64,000 nt of DNA from Sphingobium wenxiniae (GCF_007830065.1 NZ_VLKK01000001.1:372001-436000), one strand, 5' to 3'. Numbered from the stretch's first letter, positions 37,247 through 49,587 are shown. The notes: a model not told the origin generated them from the letters alone. Program-made: numbers and translations.

Positions 37247-37888
37247 TCAACGTCCGCGCAGGGCAAGCGCGATCAGGCGCAGATACAGCCCCGGCGTCAA
37301 TGCGGGCGGAGCGCGCCGCCCCTTCGCCACATCCGCGCGCGCAAGCCCGAAGGCGATCCGCAACGGTTTCCAGGCCGCGGGCCATGGCAACGCTGCGCCG
37401 GGCAGATGCCGCCGAGCCAGATCGACCGCTTCGCGCGCCAGATCCCCGTCGCCGCCATGCCCCGACAGATCCCACAGCGCCCAGACCGCCCCGGCCCGCG
37501 TCAGCCAGTCCGGCACATCCTCCCGCCCCACCAGCGCGCGGAACAAGCCGCCGCCCCGTCCCGCCGCGAAGGCGGCAAGGTCGGCATCCCCCAGCAGGGC
37601 CTCCCATCCGTTCAGCCATGGGACAAGCCCCGGCGGCGGCGCGATGCCCGCCGCGCGCATCGCATCGATCAGCGGCTCCCCCCGCCCTTCGACGCCGGAT
37701 TCATCTTCCAGCGCCTGCCCCCACCAGGCCAGGCGAATCTGCCCGATCATCGGCTCGCTGGTGGCGGCGGCCAGCGCCGCCATCCGCCGATCGAGCGCCC
37801 ACAGCAGCCGATGCCGCCGCGCGTCGCGCCCGGCATAGGCGCTCAGCAGGCGGGCGAGGGGAGCTATTTCGAAATCGGCTGGCGGCAT
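37247..37888 (-). CDS. Squalene/phytoene-synthase-like protein
   Basis: The 213-residue helical protein carries PMIGQIRLAWWGQALEDESG and PLIDAMRAAG, which resemble the R-L-W-W-x-x-A-L helix of squalene/phytoene synthases and of the related NDUFAF6 assembly factors. The second aspartate-rich motif of true synthases was not seen, and the protein is shorter than the enzymes (270-300 residues). It may be a non-catalytic relative. It is followed by the EF-hand gene. Confidence 0.55.
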   Translation of the reverse strand: MPPADFEIAPLARLLSAYAGRDARRHRLLWALDRRMAALAAATSEPMIGQIRLAWWGQALEDESGVEGRGEPLIDAMRAAGIAPPPGLVPWLNGWEALLGDADLAAFAAGRGGGLFRALVGREDVPDWLTRAGAVWALWDLSGHGGDGDLAREAVDLARRHLPGAALPWPAAWKPLRIAFGLARADVAKGRRAPPALTPGLYLRLIALALRGR

Positions 37889-38180
37889 GACGAAGCGGCT
37901 TCAACTGAATGGAATGCCTGAAAGACGGCACAGCCCAGCTTTGAAGATGGCCCGCGCCCAAGACAAGCACCCTGTTATCAAATAGTAACCGCCCGATACA
38001 GGCGCTTTCCATATTGTCAGGGAAAATGCCCTCCATGTCTTCGGGCAGGACAGGCATGGCGTTCGATCCTGCCTTATCCGTTCCTTAACCACCGATACGC
38101 TATTTGCGCATTTTCCGTCATCGTCTTTGGGGGCGATGAGCATGATCCGATGTGTTCGGACCAGCAGGTGATGAGCGGCG

Positions 38181-40241
38181 ATGAGCGAGAAAGCAGTCAA
38201 GAGCACGGGTTTTCTGGGGCGGTTACGGCGCGATGCGTCGGGCAATACATTGGCGATCGTCGCCGCGGCCATATTCCCCCTTGCCGCGATGATCGGCGGG
38301 GGCATCGACATCAGCCGCCTCTATCTGACCAAGACGCGCCTGCAGCAGGCTTGCGACGCGGGCGCGCTGGCCGGGCGGAAGGCGATGTCCGGCATCACCT
38401 GGACCGATGCGAACAACATCGTCGCCGAACAATTCTTCCACATGAACTTCCCCGATGGGCGATACGGGACGGGCACGACCGCCGTCGATTATAGCGCGTC
38501 CAATACGGGCGCGGTGACGGGCACAGCCAGCGTCGTGGTGCCGATGACCTTGATGTCGCTGTTCAACATGCCCGACAAGACGATCCACGCGGAATGCACG
38601 GCGGACCTGCAATTGCCCAATACGGACGTCATGTTCGTGCTGGACACGACCTTGTCGATGAACGATGCCAATCCGGGCGACAGCCAAAGCCGCATCGCCG
38701 TGCTGCGCGAAGCCGTCAGCAATTTCTACACCGAATTGCAGAGGGTGAAACCAGCAGGCAGCCATATTCGCTACGGGTTCGTTCCCTATTCGGGAACGGT
38801 CAATGTTGGAACGCTGCTGAAGCCGGACTGGCTTCAGGACAATCCTATCTATGACTCGCGCGAGGCGGATGGCACTGCCGACCTGACCACAACCTCAACA
38901 TCGGGCGGCGGCGTGCAGCCCGATACGATCACGACTTACTCATCGTGGGAAATCTTCAGCGGTTCATCCGGTCAAGGCACGCCATATAATGGGCCAGCGG
39001 AAAACTGTGTCGCCCCGGCCAATACCCAGACAGACAAAACAGTCAATGGGAGCTGGACTCCGAGTTCAAGCGCCGTGCCGCGTTCTCGTGTCAACACACG
39101 CACACGAAACGGCACAACCTATACCGCCAAGCTTTTAAATGGCGTGTGCACGATCACGCCAACCGTTTACAACAATCTGGTCGAAAAGCGGACGGAAACG
39201 GTCGACAAAAACCCCAATGCCGGCGAACCCATTCCCGTAAAGGAAACCACCACCACCACCACATATTACCAATGGATATACAAACCGATTCCCTATGATA
39301 TTTCCGCCCTGAAAGCGACCGATAGCAACGGAAACGTCAAGGGCAGCAGCTTCAAGGCGCCAGTTGAGAACGGGAACGTAACCGGCCATCCCAGGGACCG
39401 CACCATCACCTGGAACGCGTCCAACGGCTGCATCGAGGAACGCGGCAACCCGTATGACATGGACGTCGATCTGGTGCCCAACCCCGGGCAACCTGAAACG
39501 CAATGGAAGCCCTATCTGCCGCGTCTTGTCTATGGCCGCAATCAGACGACAACAGGATATCAGCAGCCCGCACTCACTGGGGTCAGATACCCTGCTGCCT
39601 GGCTCAATAGATGGGCGTTTAGCGGATCGCCGCAAACCAAGACGCGCGATGTCAGCATCACCGCTACAAATTATTACACGCCGTCAGTCGACCTGACGCA
39701 ATCGGGGGCCTGCCCTACTGTTGCCCGCAAGCTGTCGGAAATCGATGCCAATACGCTTAACACATATCTTAACAGCCTCACGCCGGCGGGCTTCACATAT
39801 CACGACATCGGCATGTTGTGGGGCCTGCGCCTGATGTCGCCCAACGGTCTGTTCGCATCGGAACATGCGGCCGCCGCCGCCTCAGGCAAGATCGCCCGCC
39901 ACCTGATCTTCATGACGGATGGCCAAACCGACACGCGTATCGGCGCCTATGACGCGTGGGGCGTATCGGCCATGGCGCGGCGACGCACGCCCACCGACCG
40001 CGTCCCGACCGATGACGAACAGAACGAGATCACCGAAACACGGCTAAGGGAGCTTTGCACGCTCGCGAAAAACGACAAGAACATCACCGTCTGGGTGATC
40101 GCGTTCGGCACCGATCTCACCAGCCTGCTCACCAATTGCGCGTCGTCCGGGCGGGCCTATCAGGCGAACAATGCGGCGGAACTGACGGCGACCTTCTCCC
40201 AGATCGCCTCGCAGATCGCGCAGTTGCGGATCACGAAATAA
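38181..40241 (+). CDS. TadG-like pilus assembly protein with a von Willebrand A domain
   Basis: The 686-residue protein begins with the TadG-type membrane segment (NTLAIVAAAIFPLAAMIGGG) and the helix LTKTRLQQACDAGALAGRKA. A von Willebrand A domain starts at VMFVLDTTLSMND, where D-T-T-L-S is a variant MIDAS metal site, and ends with HLIFMTDGQTDTRIGAYDAW and ITVWVIAFGT. Between these lies a Thr/Ser/Asn-rich insert of about 300 residues (roughly 220-520) with lower GC content. It probably works at the cell surface with the two TadE-like proteins that follow, the first overlapping it by one base. Confidence 0.82.
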   Translation: MSEKAVKSTGFLGRLRRDASGNTLAIVAAAIFPLAAMIGGGIDISRLYLTKTRLQQACDAGALAGRKAMSGITWTDANNIVAEQFFHMNFPDGRYGTGTTAVDYSASNTGAVTGTASVVVPMTLMSLFNMPDKTIHAECTADLQLPNTDVMFVLDTTLSMNDANPGDSQSRIAVLREAVSNFYTELQRVKPAGSHIRYGFVPYSGTVNVGTLLKPDWLQDNPIYDSREADGTADLTTTSTSGGGVQPDTITTYSSWEIFSGSSGQGTPYNGPAENCVAPANTQTDKTVNGSWTPSSSAVPRSRVNTRTRNGTTYTAKLLNGVCTITPTVYNNLVEKRTETVDKNPNAGEPIPVKETTTTTTYYQWIYKPIPYDISALKATDSNGNVKGSSFKAPVENGNVTGHPRDRTITWNASNGCIEERGNPYDMDVDLVPNPGQPETQWKPYLPRLVYGRNQTTTGYQQPALTGVRYPAAWLNRWAFSGSPQTKTRDVSITATNYYTPSVDLTQSGACPTVARKLSEIDANTLNTYLNSLTPAGFTYHDIGMLWGLRLMSPNGLFASEHAAAAASGKIARHLIFMTDGQTDTRIGAYDAWGVSAMARRRTPTDRVPTDDEQNEITETRLRELCTLAKNDKNITVWVIAFGTDLTSLLTNCASSGRAYQANNAAELTATFSQIASQIAQLRITK

Positions 40242-40843
40242 TGGCAGGCCGCAGGGTTCATTTTCCTCGTCTGGCAAGGGACGAGCGCGGCGTGACGGCG
40301 ATCGAGTTCGCCATCGTCGCGCCCGTGCTGCTGGCGATGCTGATGTTCCTGTTCGACACGGGCTATTACCTCTATGCGAACGCCGTGCTTGCCGGGGAGA
40401 TGAACGCGGCGGGGCGCGCTTCCACGCTGGAAACCGCGACGGACGAACAGCGCGACACGCTGGACCAGCATGTCAGCGATGCAGTGAAAAAGCTCGTGCC
40501 CAATGGCGAACTGCGTTTTCAGCGCACCGCCTATATCGACTATGGGCGCGCGCAGGCCAAGGCGGAAGCCTTCAAGGACGAGAACGGCAACGGCGTTTGC
40601 GACGCCGGCGAAAGCTTCGATGACGCCAACCGCAACCATGTGCGGGACCTGGACTCGGGCATCAGCGGCGGCGGCGGCGCGAAGGACGTGACGGTCTACA
40701 CGGCCACGCTGCGCTATGACCGCATCTTCCCCATCGCAAGCTTCATGGGATGGGGCAAGGACGTCACCATGTCCTCCACCACCTTGTTGCGCAACCAGCC
40801 CTTCGACAAGCAGATCGAACCGTTGATCGGCACATGTTTGTGA
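40241..40843 (+). CDS. TadE-family pseudopilin-like protein
   Basis: The 200-residue protein has the TadE N terminus, RDERGVTAIEFAIVAPVLLA with a following hydrophobic stretch, in which the glutamate is the conserved prepilin residue. A calcium-loop-like segment DENGNGVCDAGESFDDANRN lies in the middle. The ATG overlaps the TadG-like stop (TAATG). TadE proteins are minor pseudopilins of Tad/Flp systems. No secretion ATPase (TadA) is in the window. Confidence 0.82.
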   Translation: MAGRRVHFPRLARDERGVTAIEFAIVAPVLLAMLMFLFDTGYYLYANAVLAGEMNAAGRASTLETATDEQRDTLDQHVSDAVKKLVPNGELRFQRTAYIDYGRAQAKAEAFKDENGNGVCDAGESFDDANRNHVRDLDSGISGGGGAKDVTVYTATLRYDRIFPIASFMGWGKDVTMSSTTLLRNQPFDKQIEPLIGTCL

Positions 40844-40854
40844 GGACCGCCCGG

Positions 40855-41541
40855 ATGTCCGTTTCCGCCCGCATCGCCGGAAAGCCCGAACGCCCGGAGG
40901 GATATTGCCGCCGGGCGCTCCATCGCTTCCGGCGCGACCAGAGCGGCCTTGCGCTGGTGGAGTTCGCCCTTTCGCTGCCGATCCTCCTCATCCTCGTCAC
41001 ATCGGGCCTGGAGCTGGCGAACTATGTCATAACGACCAAGCGGATCGGCGAAATCGCCGTGCTGGTCGCCGACAACGCTTCCCGCATGGGGGCGCAGAGC
41101 GCGCTCAACGACAAGCAGATCAGCGAAGCCGAAATCAACGATGTGTTCATCGGGGCGGATATGCAGGGCGGCGGGCTGGACTTCGCCACGCGAGGCCGGA
41201 TCATCCTGTCCAGCCTTCAGCAGAACGAAGAAGGCGGCCAGTGGATCAAATGGCAGCGCTGCTTCGGCGCCCTGCCGCATCCTTCATCCTATGGCGATGA
41301 GGGCGACGGCGAAACGGGCACCAGCTTTCCCGGCATGGGTCCCGAAAATAACCGCGTGACGGCGGCGGAAGGCACGGCGGTGATGGTCGTGGAAATCAGC
41401 TACCGCTACCGCCGCATCCTACCGCTGCTAGACTTGCCGCTGCACGACATTTCCGAAACGGCGGCCTTCAACGTGCGTGACAACCGTGACCTGACGGGGG
41501 TCCAACCCAGCGAAGATGTGACGCCGTCCACCTGCACATGA
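40855..41541 (+). CDS. TadE-family pseudopilin-like protein, second copy
   Basis: The 228-residue protein has the motif RDQSGLALVEFALSLPILLI and the helix VITTKRIGEIAVLVADNASR, as in TadE-like proteins. The start at 40855 has GAGGA about 9 bases upstream; an in-frame ATG at 40834 overlapping the previous gene is an alternative. It closes the three-gene Tad-like set and converges on pdhB. Confidence 0.78.
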   Translation: MSVSARIAGKPERPEGYCRRALHRFRRDQSGLALVEFALSLPILLILVTSGLELANYVITTKRIGEIAVLVADNASRMGAQSALNDKQISEAEINDVFIGADMQGGGLDFATRGRIILSSLQQNEEGGQWIKWQRCFGALPHPSSYGDEGDGETGTSFPGMGPENNRVTAAEGTAVMVVEISYRYRRILPLLDLPLHDISETAAFNVRDNRDLTGVQPSEDVTPSTCT

Positions 41542-41593
41542 TGGATCGGGGAGGAGGGAGACGGCGATGAGCCGCCGTCCCCATCCTTGCCGA

Positions 41594-42985
41594 TCAGCTT
41601 TTGTAGCACACTTTCCTGACCGCCTGAACCACGCGCCCCGCGTCGATCAGCGCGGCCTTTTCGAGGTTTGCGGCATAGGGCAGCGGCACATCCTCATTGG
41701 TGACGCGCAGCACCGGGGCATCGAGGTCGTCGAAGCCCTGCTCCATCACCACAGCCGCGATCTCCGAAGCGATCGAGCAGGTCGGCCAGCCCTCCTCGAC
41801 CACCACCAGCCGGTTGGTCTTCTTCAGGCTTTCCAGCACCGTCGCGGTATCGAGCGGGCGCAGCGTGCGCAGGTCGACGACCTCCGCCTCGATCCCCTCG
41901 CCCGCCAGCGCCTCGGCCGCTTCCAGCGCCACGCCCACGCCGATCGAGTAGCTGACCAGCGTCACATCCTTGCCTTCACGCACGATCCGCGCCTTGCCGA
42001 TGGGCAGGACATAGTCGTCCACCTTCGGCACGTCGAAGCTGCGGCCGTAGACCAGTTCGTTTTCCAGGAACACGACCGGATCGTCGGACCGGATCGCCGC
42101 CTTGAGCAGGCCCTTGGCGTCGGCCGCGTCATAGGGCGCGATCACGATCAGGCCCGGCACGGACGCATACCATGGCCCGTAATTCTGGCTGTGCTGCGCG
42201 CCCACGCGGCTCGCCGCGCCGTTGGGGCCGCGGAACACGATGGGACAGCGCATCTGGCCGCCGGACATGTAATTGGTCTTGGCCGCCGAATTGATGATGT
42301 GGTCGATCGCCTGCATCGCGAAGTTGAACGTCATGAACTCGACAATGGGCTTGAGCCCGCCCATAGCCGCGCCCGCGCCGATCCCGGCAAAGCCATATTC
42401 GGTGATCGGCGTGTCGATGACGCGCTTGTCGCCGAACTCTTCGAGCAGGCCCTGCGTCACCTTATAGGCGCCCTGATATTCGGCGACTTCCTCGCCCATC
42501 ACGAAGACGCGCTCGTCCGCGCGCATTTCCTCCGCCATCGCGTCGCGCAGCGCTTCGCGAACGGTGGTTTTAAGATATTCGGTGCCTTGGGGCAGGTCCG
42601 GATCTGCGATGGTGGCCTTGGCTTGCGTGGCGAGCTTGGCCGTGCCGCTCTCCGCCTTCTTCGGCGCGTCGGGCGCGGCTTCGGGCCTGGCGGGCGGCGC
42701 GCTTTCCTCGGCCTTGGGCGCGGTCTCCGCGCTCTCACCGTCCTCGCCCGCCATTTCGGCGATGACGGTGCCGACCTTCACGCCCTCGGTCCCTTCGGGC
42801 ACGACGATTTTGCCGATGGTGCCTTCATCGACCGCTTCGAACTCCATCGTCGCCTTGTCGGTCTCGATCTCGGCCAATATGTCGCCGGACCGCACTTCAT
42901 CGCCTTCCTTCACCAGCCATTTGGCCAGCGTGCCTTCCTCCATGGTCGGCGAGAGCGCCGGCATCTTGATTTCGATACCCATCAA
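41594..42985 (-). CDS. pdhB: Pyruvate dehydrogenase E1 beta subunit with N-terminal lipoyl domain
   Basis: The 463-residue protein has a lipoyl domain at residues 1-80, with the lipoyl lysine in [20 protein letters not shown], then an Ala/Pro/Glu-rich linker. The E1 beta transketolase domain follows: [40 protein letters not shown], and [21 protein letters not shown] lipoyl domain on E1 beta is a known alphaproteobacterial arrangement. The start overlaps the pdhA stop by 4 bases. Confidence 0.95.
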   Translation of the reverse strand: MMGIEIKMPALSPTMEEGTLAKWLVKEGDEVRSGDILAEIETDKATMEFEAVDEGTIGKIVVPEGTEGVKVGTVIAEMAGEDGESAETAPKAEESAPPARPEAAPDAPKKAESGTAKLATQAKATIADPDLPQGTEYLKTTVREALRDAMAEEMRADERVFVMGEEVAEYQGAYKVTQGLLEEFGDKRVIDTPITEYGFAGIGAGAAMGGLKPIVEFMTFNFAMQAIDHIINSAAKTNYMSGGQMRCPIVFRGPNGAASRVGAQHSQNYGPWYASVPGLIVIAPYDAADAKGLLKAAIRSDDPVVFLENELVYGRSFDVPKVDDYVLPIGKARIVREGKDVTLVSYSIGVGVALEAAEALAGEGIEAEVVDLRTLRPLDTATVLESLKKTNRLVVVEEGWPTCSIASEIAAVVMEQGFDDLDAPVLRVTNEDVPLPYAANLEKAALIDAGRVVQAVRKVCYKS

Positions 42986-44055
42986 TATTGCTCCACCAGC
43001 ACGTCGGTATACAGTTCGTCGAGGTCAGGTTCGGGCGAGCTTTCCGCGAAATCCGCCGCGTCGCTCACGATCTTGCGGATGTCCTGATCGATCTTCTTGA
43101 GCTCCTCCTCGCTGATGCCGGCGGCTTCCAGATGCTTCTTCGCGCCTTCGATGGGATCGGATTTCTCCCGCACCTCCTGCACTTCCTCGCGCGAGCGGTA
43201 TTTGGCCGGGTCGGACATGGAATGGCCGCGATAGCGATAGGTCTTCATTTCCAGCAGGATCGGGCCATTGCCGTCCTTCACCCATTTAAGCGCCTCTTCG
43301 GTCGCCCCGCGCACGGCGAGCACGTCCATCCCGTTCACCTGCAAACCTGGAATGCGGAAGCTTTCGCCCCGGCGGTAGAGCTGGTCCTCGGCCGAAGAGC
43401 GGTTGACGCTGGTGCCCATGGCATATTGGTTGTTCTCGATCACGAAGATGATCGGCAGCTTCCATAGCTCGGCCATGTTGAAGCTTTCGTAGACCTGTCC
43501 CTGATTGGCCGCGCCGTCGCCGAAATAAGCGACGCACACGCCGCCGTCGCCCCTATATTTATGCGCAAAGCCCAGCCCCGCGCCCAGCGACACCTGCGCG
43601 CCCACGATGCCGTGGCCGCCGTAGAATTTGTGATCGACGCTGAACATGTGCATCGACCCGCCCTTGCCCTTGGAAATGCCCGCCTCGCGGCCCGTCAGTT
43701 CCGCCATGATGAGCTTGGGATCGATGCCATAGGCCAGCATGTGCCCATGGTCGCGATAGCCGGTGATGACGCTGTCCTTGCCCGGCTCCAGCGCCGACTG
43801 GATGCCCACGGCGACCGCTTCCTGCCCGATATAGAGGTGGCAGAAACCGCCGATGAAGCCCAGGCCGTAAAGCTGCCCCGCCTTTTCCTCGAACCGGCGG
43901 ATCAGGACCATCTGGCGATAAAATTCCAGCAGTTCCTCCTTGCTCGCCTTGTAGTCGACGGGCGCGTCCGGCCGAGGCCGATTATGGTCGGCTCCGGCTG
44001 GAATGGCCGGCTTGGGCTTGGCGCGGGAAGGACGCGGCGTGGTTGGTTTCGCCAA
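42982..44055 (-). CDS. pdhA: Pyruvate dehydrogenase E1 alpha subunit
   Basis: The product binds thiamine diphosphate through [20 protein letters not shown] and the downstream [11 protein letters not shown], and carries the phosphorylation-loop-like [20 protein letters not shown]. Together with PdhB it decarboxylates pyruvate for acetyl-CoA. A TTG at 44055 with AGAGG 9 bases upstream gives a 357-residue protein starting [16 protein letters not shown]. An ATG at 44148 is possible but adds 31 residues unlike the family. Confidence 0.93.
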   Translation of the reverse strand: MAKPTTPRPSRAKPKPAIPAGADHNRPRPDAPVDYKASKEELLEFYRQMVLIRRFEEKAGQLYGLGFIGGFCHLYIGQEAVAVGIQSALEPGKDSVITGYRDHGHMLAYGIDPKLIMAELTGREAGISKGKGGSMHMFSVDHKFYGGHGIVGAQVSLGAGLGFAHKYRGDGGVCVAYFGDGAANQGQVYESFNMAELWKLPIIFVIENNQYAMGTSVNRSSAEDQLYRRGESFRIPGLQVNGMDVLAVRGATEEALKWVKDGNGPILLEMKTYRYRGHSMSDPAKYRSREEVQEVREKSDPIEGAKKHLEAAGISEEELKKIDQDIRKIVSDAADFAESSPEPDLDELYTDVLVEQY

Positions 44056-44154
44056 GACTATATCCTCTTTGCGTGGATGGTATGACAGAAAGGCCAGATA
44101 TAGCGGCACGAAGCGCGGCAATGCAACGCCGCAAGCCGCATTAGGCATGGAACG

Positions 44155-44466
44155 TCAGTTCAGCGGAACGATGACTTCGTCATGATGAACGACGCCGAGC
44201 TGGCGGCGGATCAGTTCATCGCTGAGGTCCGGATCGACGCGGCGCGGATCGAGCAGGTCGACCCGGTTGCGAAGCTCCTGCCGGTGCGCCTCCACCTGTT
44301 TCAACTGGACGCGCGCGTCGCGCAGCTGGCGGGTATAATCCCCCCATGCCAGCACCCCGTTGGAGCCAAGCACGACATAGCCCGCGAACAGGATGAGGAG
44401 CAGCACCGCGATCGCCGGACCAAAGGCCGAAAAGAGCAGGAGACGAAGCTTCGCGATGTGGGCCAT
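44155..44466 (-). CDS. ftsB: FtsB/DivIC-like septum formation protein
   Basis: The 103-residue protein has one N-terminal membrane span (IAVLLLILFAGYVVLGSNGV), then a coiled coil LRDARVQLKQVEAHRQELRN, and the short conserved C terminus DLSDELIRRQLGVVHHDEVI. It joins FtsL and FtsQ at the division site. It lies just before pdhA and after eno, a common location in alphaproteobacteria. Confidence 0.85.
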   Translation of the reverse strand: MAHIAKLRLLLFSAFGPAIAVLLLILFAGYVVLGSNGVLAWGDYTRQLRDARVQLKQVEAHRQELRNRVDLLDPRRVDPDLSDELIRRQLGVVHHDEVIVPLN

Positions 44467-44543
44467 ACAGCCGATGAATCACAGGAAAAGGCGGGCCGCA
44501 AGCGAAAAATCATTTATCTTGCGGCCAACCGTTGAAAAGGGCC

Positions 44544-46629
<2,086 letters not shown>

Positions 46630-46678
46630 ACCTTCCGGAACCGGCCAAATGCCCTGACCAGAGCGGGCGGAGGAAACA

Positions 46679-47053
46679 TTGACGCAAGAACCGGCGGATA
46701 TGGTGGAAGCGCCGCAGCCCGATGGGCACGACGAATCCGTCCGCGACAGCATTGCCCGCCTCTATGCCGACGGCCGCGCCTATGCCGAGGCGGAGGTCGA
46801 GCGGCAGAAGCGGCGCGCGGGCATCGCAGCGGCGGGCGTGCGCGATGCCGCCCTATTGGGAGCGGCCGCCCTGATGCTGTCGTTCGGCGTTGTCGTCGCC
46901 GTGCTGGTGGGCCTTATCCTCAGCCTGGCGCCCGCGCTTGGGCCGCTTGGCGCGACGGGCGCGGTGCTGGGCGGAACGCTGCTGGCGGTTCTCATCCTGC
47001 TGCTGCTGGCGAAGGCGCGGATCGGCCGCATGAAAAGGGCGATGAAGCCATGA
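46679..47053 (+). CDS. Phage-holin-family (DUF1469-like) membrane protein
   Basis: The 124-residue protein has an N-terminal charged helix (ADGRAYAEAEVERQKRRAGI) and two membrane spans, AALLGAAALMLSFGVVVAVL and GAVLGGTLLAVLILLLLAKA. This is the layout of the holin-like/YqjE family that accompanies DUF883 proteins. The start is a TTG at 46679 with GGAGG 5 bases upstream. The stop overlaps the next start by 4 bases. A lysis role is unlikely here. Confidence 0.65.
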   Translation: MTQEPADMVEAPQPDGHDESVRDSIARLYADGRAYAEAEVERQKRRAGIAAAGVRDAALLGAAALMLSFGVVVAVLVGLILSLAPALGPLGATGAVLGGTLLAVLILLLLAKARIGRMKRAMKP

Positions 47054-47364
47054 ACCGCGAAGCCGCCTATCGCCAGGCCGTCGCGCAGGCCGAAGAGAAG
47101 AAGGCGCAATTTCTGCTGTCCGCCCAGGCCGCGAAGGCCCGCGTCGCCCCTGCCCGGCTGAAACAGGACGCAAAGGACAAGGTGATTTCGCTCGCGACGG
47201 ACGGGGCCGCCCATGCCGCCGCCAAGGTGCAGGAAAATCCGGTCGCCGCGGGCGCGGGGCTGACCGCCTTCCTTCTCTATCTTGCCCGGCGTCCCTTGGC
47301 GGCACTTTTCCACCGCCTGCACGTTCGTTGGAAAAATCCCAATCCGGAGAATGAAGATGGCTGA
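47050..47364 (+). CDS. Small helical protein with one short hydrophobic segment
   Basis: The 104-residue protein contains EAAYRQAVAQAEEKKAQFLL and VQENPVAAGAGLTAFLLYLA. The latter is a membrane-insertable stretch like that of DUF3618-type partners. It begins inside the previous gene's stop (ATGA) and overlaps the next gene's start by 8 bases, so it is tightly coupled in the operon. Function unknown. Confidence 0.6.
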   Translation: MNREAAYRQAVAQAEEKKAQFLLSAQAAKARVAPARLKQDAKDKVISLATDGAAHAAAKVQENPVAAGAGLTAFLLYLARRPLAALFHRLHVRWKNPNPENEDG

Positions 47365-47998
47365 CATCCAAACCCAATTGACCCGCGCTCGCGATGCGGC
47401 GAACGATATCGCCGCAGGCGCGACGGACCGGCTGCGCGACACGCGTGACAGCGCCGGGGAAGCGCTGGCCAATTCGCGCGAACGAGCCAGCGCCGCCTAT
47501 GCCGACGCCCGCGACCGCACGCAAAAGGTCGCGGCGCGCGCCAATGAGATCGTGCAGCAGCATCCCGTCACCGCCGTGGCGGGCGCGGTCGCCGCTGGCG
47601 CCCTCATCGCCTGGATGTTCCCGAAAAGCCGCAGGATGATGAAAGCCCTCCCCGCTCTGGCCGTCACCGCCGGGGGCCGTGTATTGGAGGCCGCCGCTGC
47701 CGCCCGCGCCACAGCGACGGAAAATGCGAGCGCCGCGAAAAGCAGCGCCGCCGACGCTTTCCACGCAGCGAGGGACAGCGCGGGCGAAACCCTCCACACC
47801 GCGCGCGAAACCGCCGGCGTCGCGCTTCAAGCCGCAAAGGAGAATGCGGCCGAATTTGCTGCCCATGCCCGCGAAAGCGCGATGGCGGCCGATCTGCCGG
47901 GCAAGGCGTCCCGCCTCGCAGACGACGTGATCGCCCTGGTCGCCGCGAAAGCCGATGCCGTCAGCGACGCCCTCAAGGCGCGATTGCCGAAACGGTAA
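47357..47998 (+). CDS. DUF883/ElaB-like alanine-rich coiled-coil membrane protein
   Basis: The 213-residue protein has two Ala-rich amphipathic helices (ARDAANDIAAGATDRLRDTR and NASAAKSSAADAFHAARDSA) around a short span, HPVTAVAGAVAAGALIAWMF. The 11-residue spacing of charges is apolipoprotein-like. DUF883 proteins tether to the inner membrane. It ends the four-gene run. The ATG at 47357 has GGAG 7 bases upstream. Confidence 0.65.
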   Translation: MADIQTQLTRARDAANDIAAGATDRLRDTRDSAGEALANSRERASAAYADARDRTQKVAARANEIVQQHPVTAVAGAVAAGALIAWMFPKSRRMMKALPALAVTAGGRVLEAAAAARATATENASAAKSSAADAFHAARDSAGETLHTARETAGVALQAAKENAAEFAAHARESAMAADLPGKASRLADDVIALVAAKADAVSDALKARLPKR

Positions 47999-48076
47999 TC
48001 GCTCCTGCCGGGGCTTTCCCTTGGACGCTCCGGCAAGCGCTGCTAATAGCCCGCCCTGATCCATGAGGAGAAAGTC

Positions 48077-48301
48077 ATGAGCAAGCTGCATCTTGTGATG
48101 GGCGGGCGTGTCAAAAATCCCCAGACCCTCGAATTCGAGGACCTTAACGCAATCGATATCGTCGGCGTGTTTCCCGACTATGCCAGCGCCGAAAAGGCAT
48201 GGCGCGGCGCGGCGCAGCGCACGGTGGACGATGCCGAGATGCGCTATGTGATCGTGCACCTGCACCGCCTGCTGGAGCCGGAACTGCCGACGACGGAATG
48301 A
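48077..48301 (+). CDS. DUF4170 domain protein
   Basis: The 74-residue protein reads MSKLHLVMGGRVKNPQTLEF, VGVFPDYASAEKAWRGAAQR, and MRYVIVHLHRLLEPE, which fits the small DUF4170 family of alphaproteobacteria. It has no known activity. A GAGGAGAAA site precedes the ATG. A separate promoter in the 78-base gap is likely. Confidence 0.8.
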   Translation: MSKLHLVMGGRVKNPQTLEFEDLNAIDIVGVFPDYASAEKAWRGAAQRTVDDAEMRYVIVHLHRLLEPELPTTE

Positions 48302-48365
48302 GGGTTTGGGGGAATGCGGTGGCGGGGTGGCAGGCAGTCGTCGAAGACGGCAGGCCTGCGAGCTT

Positions 48366-49025
48366 TCAATTCACAGGCTGGGGCCGCTTTCGGAACCGCC
48401 AACGTAACAAGGGCCGCGTCAGCGCCAGCCCCACCAGAAAGCCGCCGATATGCGCGGCAATGGCGATCTGTCCCAGACCGCCCATGCCGCCCGCTGTCGC
48501 AATGCCGATCATCAACTGAATCGCGATCCAGCCCGCCGCCAGCCACAATACCCGCACCAGATTGGCGGACAGCGGCCCGATCCGCCGCACATTCTGCTGG
48601 CTATAGAGCAGCGAATAGGTCGCGATGACAGCGGAAATCGCCCCGCTCGCGCCCACCATCGGTGCGGTGGAGCCGGGATCGACCGCCCACTGCACCAATG
48701 TCGCGCCATAACCGCCCGCGACATAGAGGATCAGCGTCCCCCAGCGATCCAGCACATGCTCCACCTGCCGCCCGCAAAAGACCAGCATCAGCAGGTTGAA
48801 TCCGATATGCAGCCAGCCCGCATGGATCAACGTGCAGCTGAGCGGCGTCAGCCATGCCGGCACCGCCCACATGCCTTCGAGAAGATGGGGATCGCCGATC
48901 CGGGCGGGGATGAACCCGCCCATGATCGCGGCATTGTCCACCTGCCCGGTCAGATACAAGAGCAGGAACGCGGCGAAGGTGATCGCCGCGATTCCATTGG
49001 TCATGCGGCCGATCGGCAGTCTCAC
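48366..49025 (-). CDS. Rhomboid-family intramembrane serine protease
   Basis: The 219-residue protein has six hydrophobic spans. The catalytic serine lies in APMVGASGAISAVIATYSLL and the partner histidine in AIAAHIGGFLVGLALT; the oxyanion-side HIGFNLLMLVFCGRQVE is also present. It cleaves membrane proteins within the bilayer. The start shown is a GTG at 49025; an ATG at 49004 is possible. It is 4 bases downstream of greA. Confidence 0.88.
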   Translation of the reverse strand: MRLPIGRMTNGIAAITFAAFLLLYLTGQVDNAAIMGGFIPARIGDPHLLEGMWAVPAWLTPLSCTLIHAGWLHIGFNLLMLVFCGRQVEHVLDRWGTLILYVAGGYGATLVQWAVDPGSTAPMVGASGAISAVIATYSLLYSQQNVRRIGPLSANLVRVLWLAAGWIAIQLMIGIATAGGMGGLGQIAIAAHIGGFLVGLALTRPLLRWRFRKRPQPVN

Positions 49026-49029
49026 GGGA

Positions 49030-49506
49030 TTAGAGGAACGCGATCTTGTCGACCAGGTAGAATTTGTCGCCCGACGGGACGGACACTTCCACCTCGTCGC
49101 CGACTTCGCGGCCGATCAGCGCCCGGCCCAGCGGGCTGTTATAGCTTATCATGCCCACCTTGGCGTCCGCCTCGGCCTGGCCCACGATCTGATATTGGAC
49201 CGGCTTGTCGTCCTCGTCCCGCAGAGTCACCGTCGCGCCGAAGATCACCTTGTCGCCCGACAGCGTCCTGGGATCGATGACCTGCGCGCGGGACAGCTTG
49301 TCCTCCAGATCGGCGATGGTGGCTTCGACCTGGCCCTGCCGTTCCTTCGCCGCGTGATATTCGGCATTTTCCGACAGGTCGCCATGCGCGCGCGCTTCTT
49401 CGATCGCATCCACGATCAGAGGCCGCTCAGCCTTCAACTCGCGAAGCTGCGCCGTGAGCTTGTCATAGCCCATCTGAAGCATCGGCATCTTCTCGACGGT
49501 CGCCAT
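49030..49506 (-). CDS. greA: Transcription elongation factor GreA
   Basis: The 158-residue protein has the N-terminal coiled coil with the acidic tip ([20 protein letters not shown]) and the C-terminal FKBP-like domain with [20 protein letters not shown]. It rescues backtracked RNA polymerase by stimulating transcript cleavage. The ATG at 49506 has AAGGA 8 bases upstream. The location after carB is usual in alphaproteobacteria. Confidence 0.96.
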   Translation of the reverse strand: MATVEKMPMLQMGYDKLTAQLRELKAERPLIVDAIEEARAHGDLSENAEYHAAKERQGQVEATIADLEDKLSRAQVIDPRTLSGDKVIFGATVTLRDEDDKPVQYQIVGQAEADAKVGMISYNSPLGRALIGREVGDEVEVSVPSGDKFYLVDKIAFL

Positions 49507-49587
49507 TATTGCAAATCCTTCGTCAAAACTTCCCTCCGGCGGCCTCATCCAAGAGGTCGCCCGCAGCGTGTTCCTTCATGCAGGGGG

